Position numbers and translations under genes: made by a program. Below the pieces are notes generated by a model that had not been told where the DNA came from, searched no databases, and saw nothing but the letters and a program-made list of their open reading frames with translations. Source: Acinetobacter gandensis (GTDB lineage Bacteria; Pseudomonadota; Gammaproteobacteria; Pseudomonadales; Moraxellaceae). Taken from it: a stretch of 47,198 nucleotides of DNA. Below, one piece after another: positions 9,475 through 18,628 of this stretch. The stretch spans positions 1 to 47,198 of the forward strand of contig NZ_LZDS01000010.1 in NCBI RefSeq assembly GCF_001678755.1. Reading direction: 5' to 3'. How positions within the stretch are numbered: position 1 is the first letter of the stretch; each line of letters starts with the position of its first letter.

Positions 9475-9795
9475 TTAAACAGTGAACGATTCACCACAGC
9501 CACATTCGCCTTTTTTATTCGGGTTGTTAAATTCGAAGCCTTCGTTTAAACCGTTTTTGACGTAATCCATCTCCATACCTTCAAGATAAACTAAGCTTTT
9601 AGGGTCAATAAAAACTTTAACACCGTGCTGATCAAATACTTGGTCATGTGTGTCGATTTCATCTACGAATTCGAGTACATAAGCCAAGCCTGAACAGCCT
9701 GAAGTTTTCACGCCAACGCGAATGCCTTCACCCTTACCGCGATTTGATAGGTAATTGCTGATATGAGTTGCAGCATTTTCAGTTAAATGGATCAT
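9475..9795 (-). CDS. iscA: A-type Fe-S carrier IscA
   Basis: IscA is a 106-aa A-type carrier that binds iron or Fe-S clusters and passes them to target proteins. The three invariant cysteines are C34 (SGCSG) and C98 and C100 (CGCGESF near the C terminus). Length and position, 37 bases after iscU, are standard. Confidence 0.97.
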   Translation of the reverse strand: MIHLTENAATHISNYLSNRGKGEGIRVGVKTSGCSGLAYVLEFVDEIDTHDQVFDQHGVKVFIDPKSLVYLEGMEMDYVKNGLNEGFEFNNPNKKGECGCGESFTV

Positions 9796-9832
9796 GAAAA
9801 CTCCGTTAATCTTTCTTAAAACGCGTGAACAA

Positions 9833-10219
9833 TTAAGCTTTTACTTTCTTGCTACGGTAATCTTCTACAGCAGCTTTAATTGCATCTTCAGCAAGTACAG
9901 AGCAGTGTACTTTTACTGGTGGAAGAGCAAGTTCAGTTGCAATATCAATATTTTTGATTGCTTGAGCTTCATCAAGCGTTTTGCCTTTTAGCCATTCTGT
10001 TACTAAAGAGCTAGAAGCAATTGCAGAACCACAGCCATAAGTTTTGAAGCGAGCTTCTTCAATTACGCCGTTGTCATCTACTTGAATTTGTAAACGCATT
10101 ACATCGCCACATGCAGGTGCACCGACCATACCTGTACCAACGTTTTCTGCATTTTTATCTAAAATACCAACATTACGAGGGTTTTCGTAATGATCAATTA
10201 CTTTTTCGCTATAAGCCAT
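9833..10219 (-). CDS. iscU: Fe-S cluster scaffold protein IscU
   Basis: IscU is a 128-aa scaffold on which IscS-derived sulfur and iron are assembled into clusters. Ligands are C37 with the modulating D39 (CGD), C63, H105 and C106. The HscA recognition motif LPPVK is at 99-103. It follows iscS after an unusually long gap for this operon, which contains a hairpin. Confidence 0.98.
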   Translation of the reverse strand: MAYSEKVIDHYENPRNVGILDKNAENVGTGMVGAPACGDVMRLQIQVDDNGVIEEARFKTYGCGSAIASSSLVTEWLKGKTLDEAQAIKNIDIATELALPPVKVHCSVLAEDAIKAAVEDYRSKKVKA

Positions 10220-10282
10220 GATGCGTCTCCAAACCTCGGGGTCAGCCTTAAGATTTAATATGAGGGTGAAATTAAGTTAATC

Positions 10283-10315
10283 AATGAAATCGCCTCAATA
10301 AAAAGCGATTTCATT
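10283..10315 (-). promoter_or_regulatory. Intercistronic hairpin between iscS and iscU
   Basis: A perfect eleven-pair stem, AATGAAATCGC against GCGATTTCATT, with an eleven-base loop starts about eight bases after the iscS stop. There is no T tract directly behind it on the minus strand, so it is not a canonical terminator. Its position suggests a 3'-end stabiliser for an iscRS transcript or a processing site. Confidence 0.5.
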
Positions 10316-10323
10316 GGAATGAA

Positions 10324-11541
10324 TTAGTGTTCAGCCCACTCTACAGAGTTAAGGTCGATACCTTCTTTGTACATATCCCAAAGTGGAGAAAGATCACGTA
10401 ATTTTTCTACAGCAGCTTGAGTAATTTCAAGTACATGGTCAATATCTTCTTCAGTTGTGTATTTACCGAAGCTGAAACGAATTGAGCTGTGCGCTAGTTC
10501 GTCAGATAAACCAAGTGCACGTAGCACATAAGATGGTTCTAAGGTTGCAGATGTACATGCTGAACCTGAAGATACTGCTGCATCTTTTAGTGCCATCATC
10601 AACGATTCGCCTTCAACAAAGTTGAAGCTTACGTTTAAGTAGTTTGCAACGTTGTGTTCTGGGTGGCCGTTTAGAAAAACTTGTTCAAGACCTTGTAGGC
10701 CATTCCAAAGTTTGTCACGAAGTACACGTAGACGAGTTTGTTCTGCAATTAGGTTTTTACCTGCTAATTCGAATGCTTCACCCATACCCACAATTTGGTG
10801 AGTTGCAAGTGTACCAGAACGCATGCCACGTTCATGACCACCGCCATGCATTTGCGCTTTAATACGTACACGTGGTTGACGACGTACATAAAGTGCACCA
10901 ATGCCTTTAGGGCCATAGATTTTATGGCCAGAGAAACTCATCAAGTCAACTTTCATAGTTGAAAGATCAATTTCTACTTTACCAGCAGCTTGAGCAGCAT
11001 CTACGTGGAAATAAGTTTTGTTTGCGCGAGTTAATTCGCCAATTGCAGCAACGTCAGTAACAGTACCAATTTCGTTGTTTACCATCATGAGTGAAACAAG
11101 AATTGTGTCTGGACGAAGTGCAGCTTGAACCATTTCAGGTGTAATTAAACCTGTTTTAGCTTCTGGTTCAAGGTAAGTAATTTCGAAGCCTTCTTCTTCA
11201 AGCTCACGACATGTATCAAGAATCGCTTTATGTTCGATTTTACTTGTAATAATGTGTTTGCCTTTAGAACCGTAGAACTGAGCAATACCTTTTAGTGCAA
11301 GGTTGTCAGATTCTGTCGCACCTGAAGTCCATACGATTTCGCGTGGATCAGCTTTTACAAGATTGGCTACTTGTTCACGAGCATATTCTACTTTTTCTTC
11401 TGCCTGCCAGCCGTAAGCGTGAGAACGTGACGCTGCGTTACCAAAAGTACCGTCAAACGTTAAACATTCCATCATACGTTCTGCGACTTGAGGGTCTACA
11501 GGAGTAGTTGCTGCATAGTCAAGATAAATAGGACGCTTCAT
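10324..11541 (-). CDS. iscS: Cysteine desulfurase IscS
   Basis: IscS is a 405-aa PLP enzyme that takes sulfur from cysteine for Fe-S clusters, thiolated tRNA and other sulfur cofactors. PLP binds K207 ([10 protein letters not shown]) with H104 stacking on the ring. The persulfide-forming cysteine is C329 in the SSGSACTSA loop. The start is the ATG at 11541 ([12 protein letters not shown]), one base after the iscR stop codon, which suggests translational coupling. A longer in-frame extension upstream overlaps iscR and is not needed. Confidence 0.98.
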   Translation of the reverse strand: MKRPIYLDYAATTPVDPQVAERMMECLTFDGTFGNAASRSHAYGWQAEEKVEYAREQVANLVKADPREIVWTSGATESDNLALKGIAQFYGSKGKHIITSKIEHKAILDTCRELEEEGFEITYLEPEAKTGLITPEMVQAALRPDTILVSLMMVNNEIGTVTDVAAIGELTRANKTYFHVDAAQAAGKVEIDLSTMKVDLMSFSGHKIYGPKGIGALYVRRQPRVRIKAQMHGGGHERGMRSGTLATHQIVGMGEAFELAGKNLIAEQTRLRVLRDKLWNGLQGLEQVFLNGHPEHNVANYLNVSFNFVEGESLMMALKDAAVSSGSACTSATLEPSYVLRALGLSDELAHSSIRFSFGKYTTEEDIDHVLEITQAAVEKLRDLSPLWDMYKEGIDLNSVEWAEH

Positions 11542-11542
11542 G

Positions 11543-12016
11543 TCAAATACCTGTAACCGATAAAAGGGCTGAATCAAAATTTGTTGAGTTTTGGCGAAGT
11601 GATACGGTTTGAACGTTGTCACGTGCTACTAGGTCAGCAAGGGTGATTTTTGCAAGATAATCGGCAATGTGGTGGGAGAGTTCCTGCCATAAATCATGAG
11701 TTAAACACATCGCACCATTTTGGCAGTTGCCTTTATGGTCACAACGCGTTGCGTCAACTGTTTCATTTACAGCTTCAATAATTTCCAAAACAGTGATGTC
11801 TTCAGCACTACGAGCAAGGTGATAACCACCATTTGCTCCACGGATACTGGACACTAAGCCGTGACGCTTCAATTTAGCAAATAACTGCTCTAAATAAGCT
11901 ACTGAAATGGTTTGACGAGCTGCAATTTCGGCAAGAGTAATCGTCTGTTCAGTAGGCTGCAAAGCGAGATCAAGTAGGGCAGTCACTGCGTAGCGACCGC
12001 GAGTTGTTAAGCGCAT
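11543..12016 (-). CDS. iscR: Fe-S cluster-sensing regulator IscR
   Basis: IscR is a 157-aa Rrf2-family repressor. In its [2Fe-2S] form it represses its own operon, matching assembly capacity to demand. The winged-helix region begins [19 protein letters not shown]. The cluster ligands are C92, C98, C104 and H107, identical in position to E. coli IscR. I prefer the ATG at 12016 over a GTG at 12028, based on the conserved N terminus. It is the first gene of the operon, behind an IscR-type operator and a sigma70-like promoter. Confidence 0.97.
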   Translation of the reverse strand: MRLTTRGRYAVTALLDLALQPTEQTITLAEIAARQTISVAYLEQLFAKLKRHGLVSSIRGANGGYHLARSAEDITVLEIIEAVNETVDATRCDHKGNCQNGAMCLTHDLWQELSHHIADYLAKITLADLVARDNVQTVSLRQNSTNFDSALLSVTGI

Positions 12017-12049
12017 GATTCGATACACATGTTAAGTCTAGATGTGCAG

Positions 12050-12078
12050 ATTTTATGAATCCTGACTAAAATAGTCAA
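12050..12078 (-). promoter_or_regulatory. isc operon sigma70-type promoter
   Basis: Read leftward, TTGACT (12078-12073) is followed after exactly 17 bases by TAAAAT (12055-12050). It sits 34 bases upstream of the iscR ATG. This is close to consensus in sequence and spacing. Confidence 0.75.
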
Positions 12079-12082
12079 GTTT
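12058..12082 (-). promoter_or_regulatory. Type 1 IscR operator
   Basis: The palindromic core GACTAAAATAGTC (12064-12076) matches the E. coli type 1 IscR box, whose core is GACT, five A/T-rich bases, then AGTC. It overlaps the -35 element of the isc promoter, the position expected for autorepression by cluster-loaded IscR. Confidence 0.8.
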
Positions 12083-12128
12083 TTTTGATGTTGTTTAAAT
12101 GTTTTATTTTATGTGAAAAATTATGTAT

Positions 12129-12776
12129 TTAATTGAACCACACATTATACACTAATAACGTTATTAAAAGAACAGATATTAGACTAAATACGATATTAAT
12201 TCGCTTTTGACGACGTTCAATACGTTTAATACGGTTTTTATATTGCTTCACTTCAACCTGTAATGTATTGATTTTTGAACGTTGTTGCTCAATTTTTTCT
12301 AAAAGCGGGGCAATACGTTTCTTCGATGCAACAACATTGTTTTCATCGACAGGTTCAGATAACCAATGTTTCCAATCAGCTAAAATTTTTGGAACACTAA
12401 ATAATGAAACTAAATCACGGAATTCGTCTTTGAGGACGATGTCACCATCAATACGCATGCTTTTGATACTTTTGCGATTACCAAAAACAAAAATTTTAAC
12501 CAAGTCCATCAATGTAGTACGCACGTCTAGGTCAATGGCTTTGCTTGGTGATTTAGTATCAAATAAGATGCCATGCTCAGTAAACTGAACATAAAAGTCA
12601 AAATAAGGAATGTAGCTATTTATTTTTAAAGCAATCTTTTGATCGACAAATTTCTTCGCTTGTAATGCGACAACACGATCATGTTTGAGAATAAAGGTAA
12701 AAATAGTCTCTAGAACAATCAATGTCATCGTCAGCAACAAATGAGGTTGAGCTTGACCTTGTTGCGTATCGCTCAT
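12129..12776 (-). CDS. SCP2/UbiJ-like protein with a C-terminal membrane anchor
   Basis: This 215-aa protein is of uncertain function. Residues about 15-140 have the pattern of the SCP2 sterol-carrier fold of UbiJ: an N-terminal helix, then beta strands ending in MRIDGDIVLKDEFRDL, compared by eye only. A basic coiled coil follows (about 160-195). The protein ends with one hydrophobic helix (about 193-212), so it is probably tail-anchored with most of the chain in the cytoplasm. UbiJ itself serves ubiquinone synthesis next to ubiE and ubiB; neither is here, and UbiJ has no such anchor. It diverges from the phasin gene. Confidence 0.55.
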   Translation of the reverse strand: MSDTQQGQAQPHLLLTMTLIVLETIFTFILKHDRVVALQAKKFVDQKIALKINSYIPYFDFYVQFTEHGILFDTKSPSKAIDLDVRTTLMDLVKIFVFGNRKSIKSMRIDGDIVLKDEFRDLVSLFSVPKILADWKHWLSEPVDENNVVASKKRIAPLLEKIEQQRSKINTLQVEVKQYKNRIKRIERRQKRINIVFSLISVLLITLLVYNVWFN

Positions 12777-12984
12777 AAAAAATCGGTCCTTTAAAAAACA
12801 TCAATGCATTGTGTAATGAGCTTCCTGCCCATCTTCGAACTAAGAATATACCAAAAACTTTGCAATTCACCAGCTTTGTAGAACAGTTTAACGAATCTAT
12901 CAAGTATTATGTTTGCTATTCTATTGAGAATTTGTAGGATTACATGTCAGTACGCACATAAAACAATCAGGAGAAGTGCAGCTT

Positions 12985-13455
12985 ATGGAAAATACCGAAA
13001 GCGTGAACGATGATGTGCAAGAACAGGTAGAAAAACCACCAAAGTCAAGAAATCGAGGATTTTCAGACCGAAAATCTAAGATGGATTTTCGTAAATATAC
13101 CAAGCAAATTTGGTTGGCAGGTTTAGGTGCTTTTTCACGTGCTGAAGGTGAGGGAAATAAACTTTTTGACTCATTGGTCAAGGTTGGAGAAGAGCTTGAA
13201 TCAAAAACCATTGATATTGCAGACCAAACTGTAGAAAAAGTCTCTGAAAAAGCCAAAGAGTCGGTTACAGATACAAAAGATAAAGTTGAAAAAATCTTAG
13301 ATAATGGTGTTAATCATTCCTTAAACCGTTTAGGATTGGTCACTGTAAAGGATTTACAGCACTTAGAAAGGCTTATACTTCAATTACATACGAAGATTGA
13401 CCAATTAGCCGAAGAAAATGCCCAATTGCGGACAGAAATACGAAAAAAACAGTAA
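12985..13455 (+). CDS. Phasin family protein
   Basis: This is a 156-aa phasin-like (PhaI/PhaF type) protein, expected at polyhydroxyalkanoate granule surfaces or as a soluble helical chaperone. The core is YTKQIWLAGLGAFSRAEGEG at about residues 38-57. A long amphipathic helix and a C-terminal coiled coil (about 125-155) follow. I place the start at the ATG at 12985, nine bases after AGGAGAA; the upstream GTG at 12976 would sit too close to that ribosome binding site. No PHA synthase or depolymerase gene is present in the window, so the link to granules is by family only. Confidence 0.85.
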   Translation: MENTESVNDDVQEQVEKPPKSRNRGFSDRKSKMDFRKYTKQIWLAGLGAFSRAEGEGNKLFDSLVKVGEELESKTIDIADQTVEKVSEKAKESVTDTKDKVEKILDNGVNHSLNRLGLVTVKDLQHLERLILQLHTKIDQLAEENAQLRTEIRKKQ

Positions 13456-13621
13456 TGTTTTAACTATTATTTAATTTTCAAGGTTTTTTCGTCATTTTTT
13501 TTGCATAAAAAGAGGTTCAGGAGTATTGCGTTTGACCCTAAAGCATTGCTATAAAGGCGCTATGGCGTTTTAAACACATTCTTGGACCTTAAATAAACGA
13601 TATTAAGAGGACGTAATTTTC

Positions 13622-13894
13622 ATGAATAAATCAGAATTAATTGATGCAATTGCAGACAATGGGGGATTATCTAAGGCTGACGCTGGTAAAGCTTTAGATG
13701 CAACGATTGCTGCTGTTACCAACGCGCTTAAAGCTGGTGATACAGTAACTTTAGTTGGTTTTGGTACTTTCAGCGTTAAAGAACGCGCTGCACGTACTGG
13801 TCGTAACCCACAAACTGGTGCGACTTTAGAAATCAAAGCAAGCAAAGTACCTAGCTTCAAAGCTGGTAAAGGCTTGAAAGATTCTGTAGCTTAA
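13622..13894 (+). CDS. hupB: DNA-binding protein HU-beta
   Basis: HU-beta is a 90-aa nucleoid protein that bends and constrains DNA as a dimer. It begins [11 protein letters not shown] and carries the signature [21 protein letters not shown], whose arm ends in the intercalating proline of RNPQTG. AAGAGGA lies about ten bases upstream. A strong terminator follows, and ppiD comes next, the same neighbour as in E. coli. Confidence 0.97.
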   Translation: MNKSELIDAIADNGGLSKADAGKALDATIAAVTNALKAGDTVTLVGFGTFSVKERAARTGRNPQTGATLEIKASKVPSFKAGKGLKDSVA

Positions 13895-13910
13895 TTCTGT
13901 TAAGCACATG

Positions 13911-13938
13911 AAACGCGCCATTTTTGGCGCGTTTTTTA
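13911..13938 (+). terminator. Strong intrinsic terminator of hupB
   Basis: AACGCGCCA (13912-13920) pairs with TGGCGCGTT (13925-13933) across a TTTT loop, followed by further T. The GC-rich nine-pair stem suggests efficient termination, separating hupB from ppiD. Confidence 0.92.
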
Positions 13939-14025
13939 TTGGTAAATGTGATTAATCAATATATCGCATTCATTCATCACGGGTTTTCGGTTAAAATTCA
14001 CCGCAAATAAAATATTGGAATACTT

Positions 14026-15891
14026 ATGGAATCGTTTCGTAAAGTCATTAAGGGTTGGTTGGGCAAGGTCTTGCTCGTTTTGTTTTTGACCCCTTTAGCA
14101 CTTGTAGGTATTGAAGGATATTTTAGTGGTGGATCAAAAGATACAGCAAAGACTGTAAACGGTACTGAAATTTCTCAAAAAGAACTCGAAGCACTCACGA
14201 ACTCTTTAAAAGAACAATATCTTGCTTATGCTCAAGGTGATGAGACCTTATTAAACCAAAATTTCATTAGCAATAAAGCAATGGACACTTTGGTATCACG
14301 CCAATTGTTATTACAACAAGCTGACAAGTTAGGCATTAGTTTGAGTGATGCACAAATTGTGCAAATGATTCATCAGCAGCCGAGTTTCCAAGTCAATGGT
14401 CAGTTTTCTGATGAGCAGTTTGCGAAATACCTTGAATCAATTGGTATGACGAATCGCGCATTCATTGATAATTTACGTAAAGACCATGCATTGAAAATGT
14501 TATCTACAACATTTATGAATTATGCATTAGTAAGTAAGTTAGATATTCTGCAAATTGCTAATTTGCAAACTGAACAGCGTACTATTCAGTTGGCGAGTAT
14601 CAATCTTGAAGATTATAAGAAAAATGTGAAAGTGAGTGATGCAGAACTTGCAGCTTACTATGAAAAGCATAAAAACTTGTTTAAACAAGTAACGAGCGTG
14701 GATGCAGACTTTGTTGTGTTAACACCAGCAAATGTCGCTGCGCCGGCTACACCAGCGACTGATGCTGAATTGCAAGAGGCTTATAACCAATATGTAGAAA
14801 CAGCACAGCAAGCGATGAAGCCTGTTGTGAAGCATATTATGATTACTGCAGATACGCGTTCTGATGCAGAAGCTAAGAAATTAGTAGATAGTATTGCTGC
14901 GAAAATTAAAGCAGGTATGAGTTTTGATCAAGCTGCAGCTCAGTTTTCTGAAGATCCTGCATCTAAAGCTAAAGGCGGTGAGCTTGCAACGTATGAAAAA
15001 GGTGTATTTGGTGATGCCTTTGATGCTGCTGTAGTAAGTTCAAAATCTGGACAAGTCTCTGCACCAGTGAAAACTGATGCGGGATATCATTTAATTGAAA
15101 CGGTAACGCCAAAAGCAAATGTTGGTAGTTTGGAGCAAGAAAAAGCGCGTCTACAAGCTGAAGTTGCGCAAGCGAAAACTGCTAATGTCTTTTCAGATAC
15201 TGTAAATAGTCTGAATGATATGGTTGTAAGCAGCGATGCTCTTGATGTGGTAGGTCAGGAAGTTAAAGGTGTACAAGTTCAATCAATCAATGGCTTGACG
15301 CTATCTTCACAACATCCTGTATTAAGCGATGCTAACGTTAAAGTTAAATTGTTTAATGATGATGTGAAAAATGGTGATCGTAACGTATCTTCAAGCATTC
15401 AGTTAAAAAATGGCGATGTGGTTTGGGTTAAAGTACGTAATTATCATCCAGCAGGCGTTCAAACTTTAGCTGAAGCGAAAGCGAAGGTAAAAGCGAAATT
15501 GATTGAGCAAAAAGCTTCAGATGCGGCTAAAGCTCAAATTCAAACAGCATTAAAAGAGTTTGCTGCTAAACCGGCTGCGTCAGTTGCTAAAGGTAATTTA
15601 AACTTTGAAAATGCAGGCACATTCACGCGTGCTGATGGTTTATTAAAACGTGAAATTCAGCGTGCTGCATTTAGTGTAAAAGCACCTAAAGAAGGTTTCT
15701 GGTCAGTGACAACAACAAATTTACCAAATGAATTGGTGGTTGTTGCTGTAACAAACGTGAAAAAACAAGCTGATGATGCTTTAACTGGTGAGCAGTTAGG
15801 TGAACTTGCGAAACTTTATCAACAGTTACGTGGTCAGCAAGAATTTGATGATTACACACGTTATTTAAAAGATCATGCAAAAATCAAATAA
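14026..15891 (+). CDS. ppiD: Periplasmic folding chaperone PpiD
   Basis: PpiD is a 621-aa inner-membrane-anchored chaperone near the SecYEG exit site that helps secreted proteins fold. A single N-terminal anchor (about residues 14-32, GKVLLVLFLTPLALVGIEGY) leaves the rest in the periplasm. A SurA-N-like helical region follows at about 40-170. A parvulin-type rotamase domain lies at about 265-365 (VKHIMITA ... FSEDPASKAKGGEL ... AGYHLIE). The C-terminal domain completes the family length. Parvulin domains in PpiD are often weakly active. It follows hupB, as is common. Confidence 0.95.
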   Translation: MESFRKVIKGWLGKVLLVLFLTPLALVGIEGYFSGGSKDTAKTVNGTEISQKELEALTNSLKEQYLAYAQGDETLLNQNFISNKAMDTLVSRQLLLQQADKLGISLSDAQIVQMIHQQPSFQVNGQFSDEQFAKYLESIGMTNRAFIDNLRKDHALKMLSTTFMNYALVSKLDILQIANLQTEQRTIQLASINLEDYKKNVKVSDAELAAYYEKHKNLFKQVTSVDADFVVLTPANVAAPATPATDAELQEAYNQYVETAQQAMKPVVKHIMITADTRSDAEAKKLVDSIAAKIKAGMSFDQAAAQFSEDPASKAKGGELATYEKGVFGDAFDAAVVSSKSGQVSAPVKTDAGYHLIETVTPKANVGSLEQEKARLQAEVAQAKTANVFSDTVNSLNDMVVSSDALDVVGQEVKGVQVQSINGLTLSSQHPVLSDANVKVKLFNDDVKNGDRNVSSSIQLKNGDVVWVKVRNYHPAGVQTLAEAKAKVKAKLIEQKASDAAKAQIQTALKEFAAKPAASVAKGNLNFENAGTFTRADGLLKREIQRAAFSVKAPKEGFWSVTTTNLPNELVVVAVTNVKKQADDALTGEQLGELAKLYQQLRGQQEFDDYTRYLKDHAKIK

Positions 15892-15908
15892 TTGATTTTG
15901 GATTAAAG

Positions 15909-15933
15909 ACCAGCCTTCGGGCTGGTTTTTTTT
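15909..15933 (+). terminator. Intrinsic terminator of ppiD
   Basis: ACCAGCC and GGCTGGT form a seven-pair stem with a stable TTCG tetraloop, followed by an eight-T run. It starts 17 bases after the ppiD stop. Confidence 0.92.
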
Positions 15934-16066
15934 GGCTAAATTGCTCAATTAAGAAATTTATTTTAGCGAGTGTGCAAATGCCAAGATGGATTAAATCAGT
16001 TAGATTAAAAGTTAAAACTGAAAATTACGTATAAAAATAATGTAATAGCAATAAAGGATAAATGTG

Positions 16067-17071
16067 ATGGATCACTTAACCGGTTTGAATCTTAAAAATT
16101 TTATCGATTACAGAAAAGCTTTAATTTCCTATTCTTCCTTTAAAGTAATGATAGGATTACTGCTTACGATGTTTAGCATGTGCACTTTTTCTGCCGAAAT
16201 AAATTTTCAAAATGTATTGCAACAAGAAAGAGCATGGGCTGGATTAACGAGTAAGAAAGTAAAAAATAACGATATTGAGTGGGCGTATAGCGAGGGTGGA
16301 GATTCGCGGAAGCCAACACTACTACTGTTACATGGTTTGTCAGGTACACGTGATAACTGGAACCGTGTAGCCCGTTACTTAACACCGAATTATCATGTTG
16401 TTATTCCTGATTTGCCCGAGCATGGGGAAACGATTGTTACAGATCAGTTTGACCTATCTATACCGAACCAAACAGAAAAGTTAAGACGGTTTATTGATGC
16501 TGCTCAGCTGAATCCAAACTTGCATGTGGCCGGTCACTCAATGGGTGGTGCAGTTGCTATGCTCTATACAGCACAGTATCCATTAGAGGTGAGATCATTG
16601 ATGCTTGTCGATACAGCGGGTGTATTTAAAACTGCAAATACGATTTACTTAAAGGATACAACGAAGCTTAATGATTTAGTTGTGCGTAAAACAGGTGATT
16701 TTGATCGACTAATGAGCCTAGCAATGCAAAGTCCACCTTTTATTCCGCAGGAAATTAAAACTGGACAGGAAAAGCTCATGATCAACCAATCGAAAAATAC
16801 AACAAAAATGGTTGATCAATTGGTTGCGATGTCTAAATATTATACTCCAGACGCATTCGCTTTATTGGTTAGAGGCATTGATGTAGCTGTGTTTATCGTG
16901 TGGGGAAAGCAAGATAAAATTATTAATGTGGATGTGGCTAATGAGTTAAAAGCGCTATTTAAAAATGCTGAACAACCTTTGATATTGAATGGTGTTGGAC
17001 ATCTGCCGATACTTGAAGCAGAGCAGTTGGTGGTACAGCCTTATTTGATGTTTTTATCAAAAGTGAAATAA
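16067..17071 (+). CDS. Secreted or membrane-anchored alpha/beta hydrolase (lipase/esterase-like)
   Basis: This 334-aa alpha/beta-hydrolase carries a complete catalytic triad. The nucleophile is S158 in GHSMGG, the acid is D283 (VWGKQDK) and the base is H312 (GVGHLP). The oxyanion-hole motif is LLHGLSG near 88-93. A hydrophobic stretch at about residues 27-43, ending FSA-EIN, looks like a signal peptide or anchor preceded by an unusually long N-terminal tail. The ATG at 16067 follows AAAGGA by eight bases and directly follows a GTG. The sequence resembles Acinetobacter/Psychrobacter-type lipases. The substrate is unknown, and no foldase gene is adjacent. Confidence 0.85.
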   Translation: MDHLTGLNLKNFIDYRKALISYSSFKVMIGLLLTMFSMCTFSAEINFQNVLQQERAWAGLTSKKVKNNDIEWAYSEGGDSRKPTLLLLHGLSGTRDNWNRVARYLTPNYHVVIPDLPEHGETIVTDQFDLSIPNQTEKLRRFIDAAQLNPNLHVAGHSMGGAVAMLYTAQYPLEVRSLMLVDTAGVFKTANTIYLKDTTKLNDLVVRKTGDFDRLMSLAMQSPPFIPQEIKTGQEKLMINQSKNTTKMVDQLVAMSKYYTPDAFALLVRGIDVAVFIVWGKQDKIINVDVANELKALFKNAEQPLILNGVGHLPILEAEQLVVQPYLMFLSKVK

Positions 17072-17100
17072 CCGTCTATTGAGCAGTACAATCTAAAAAT

Positions 17101-17126
17101 AAAAGCGAGATATTTCTCGCTTTTAT
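17101..17126. terminator. Bidirectional terminator between two convergent genes
   Basis: AAAAGCGAGA (17101-17110) and TCTCGCTTTT (17115-17124) form a ten-pair stem with a four-base loop. The A and T flanks make it usable from both strands. It serves the hydrolase on the left and the convergent DUF2797 gene on the right. Confidence 0.85.
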
Positions 17127-17151
17127 TTTGCTTATTAGAAGATTTAATAGA

Positions 17152-18021
17152 TTATGTACGTACCTTAATCTCGTAACCCGTGTATTTACGTATATTGATT
17201 ACACCGGTATCTAGAATTAAATACTGACCTTTAATGCCTTGTAATTTTCCACGAATAATCGGAGTCTTATCCAAATTATGTGACTTGATCTTTTCAGGAT
17301 ATTCGTCCACAGGATAAATAAATTGACGAGGCAATTCATCTTCAAGTAATTCAACCGTTTCATTGAATTCGAGCTTTTGACTGAATTCATCACGAATGGT
17401 TTGAATTTTGGGTGCAAACTCTTCAACCAATTGATCTCGGATTTCAATTAGGTTAATAGGATCAGCTTCGCCTTTAAGCAATTTACGCCAATCTGTTTTA
17501 TCGGCAACCTGTGTACCAAACATGACTTCAAGCTGTCCTGAAAGACGGCGAGAACCAACTTTCATAATGGGGAGAGCTTGTGTAGCGCCTTGATCTAACC
17601 AACGCGTTGGCATTTGTCCAAGACGGGTAATACCCACTTTCAAGGCACTCGAATTTGCTAAATAGACGATATGCGGTTGGAAGCAAACTTCATGTGCAAA
17701 ATCGTCTTCACGGCATGTGCCTAAATGATAATGGCAAGTTTCAGGCTTCATAATGCACATATCACAAGAGGCTTTGGTTTTCATGCATTTAAAGCAATGG
17801 CCTTGTGAATATGATTTTGGCGTTTTTGCTCCGCAAGAAACACAGTAAATATTTCCAGTCGCTTCAATCTCAATTTCTTGACCTAAATTAAATGGTAGGT
17901 CAACTTCTGAACGATCTAGAATAAATTTATACTCAACATTTGCCTTGTGTGTATGTTGATCAGTTACACTAAGGTCCTTAAGACCTGCATGCATTTTATG
18001 GCAAATGCCTTGTAGTTCCAT
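17152..18021 (-). CDS. DUF2797 family protein
   Basis: This 289-aa protein belongs to the uncharacterised DUF2797 family. It carries a cysteine-rich zinc-finger-like region at about residues 58-103 (CVSCGAK, CFKCMK, CDMCIM, CHYHLGTC). A GIY-YIG-like stretch follows (VYLANSSALKVGITR ... TRWLDQGA), a similarity noted from memory of the family and not proof of nuclease activity. I set the start at the ATG at 18021 (MELQGICHKM) with GAAGAGAG upstream; a longer in-frame extension overlaps the divergent gene. It shares a 34-base divergent gap with the DUF6231-like gene. Confidence 0.85.
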   Translation of the reverse strand: MELQGICHKMHAGLKDLSVTDQHTHKANVEYKFILDRSEVDLPFNLGQEIEIEATGNIYCVSCGAKTPKSYSQGHCFKCMKTKASCDMCIMKPETCHYHLGTCREDDFAHEVCFQPHIVYLANSSALKVGITRLGQMPTRWLDQGATQALPIMKVGSRRLSGQLEVMFGTQVADKTDWRKLLKGEADPINLIEIRDQLVEEFAPKIQTIRDEFSQKLEFNETVELLEDELPRQFIYPVDEYPEKIKSHNLDKTPIIRGKLQGIKGQYLILDTGVINIRKYTGYEIKVRT

Positions 18022-18055
18022 ACGAATTCTCTCTTCAATAATAAGGATGCGGCAA

Positions 18056-18526
18056 ATGGCTGAACAAAATGTCATCACTTCTATGCTAGACGATTTGTCG
18101 AAAGAGCAGCCTATTTCAACCGCAATCTGTATTGGTCAAAATCTTGAACAATACAATCAATTTCATCCAATTCTATGGCATCATTTTAACGTAACTGAGT
18201 TTTTAAGTCTGCCTTTTACCCAGCGATTTGATCTTGGCTTTGTGATTTTGGATAGCGAAATGATGCGAGGCTTAGATGAGCAGCAAAAATCTCAGATGTT
18301 GGTCAAACTACGGGACTTGCTGGCAAAACGAATCGTGGTGGTGAGTACATTACAAGATGAACAATTATTGCGTGCACTTGGCTTTACTCAGTTAATTGAT
18401 AAGACCACTCATGATAGTGACTTTGCATTGTGGCAATTTAATATTTTAACCTATAAACATATCCCAGATTGGTTTAACTCTAAGTTTTGGGCGAACCCAG
18501 AAAATTGGAATAAATTCCGTTGGTAA
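18056..18526 (+). CDS. DUF6231-type hypothetical protein
   Basis: This 156-aa protein has no signal peptide or membrane segment. It shows a Rossmann-like alternation (TAICIGQ, LGFVILD, RIVVVST) and ends with the conserved motif PDWFNSKFWANPENWNKFRW. The tail and the architecture fit the uncharacterised DUF6231 family of Pseudomonas and Acinetobacter, as far as I recall it. The ATG at 18056 lies nine bases after AAGG; an ATG at 18047 abuts that site and is less likely. No function is known. Confidence 0.75.
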   Translation: MAEQNVITSMLDDLSKEQPISTAICIGQNLEQYNQFHPILWHHFNVTEFLSLPFTQRFDLGFVILDSEMMRGLDEQQKSQMLVKLRDLLAKRIVVVSTLQDEQLLRALGFTQLIDKTTHDSDFALWQFNILTYKHIPDWFNSKFWANPENWNKFRW

Positions 18527-18628
18527 CAATGATTTAGTTGTCTAATCTTTGCAAAAAATAACAAACTGCACTTATTGAATTGTCTTTTCCCACGTATGCT
18601 GTAACGAGGTTTATCTAGGAATAATAAA

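Noticed and set aside
13531..13560. TTGACC and TATAAA upstream of hupB as a promoter pair.
   Set aside because: The spacing is only about 12 bases, unsuitable for a sigma70 promoter.
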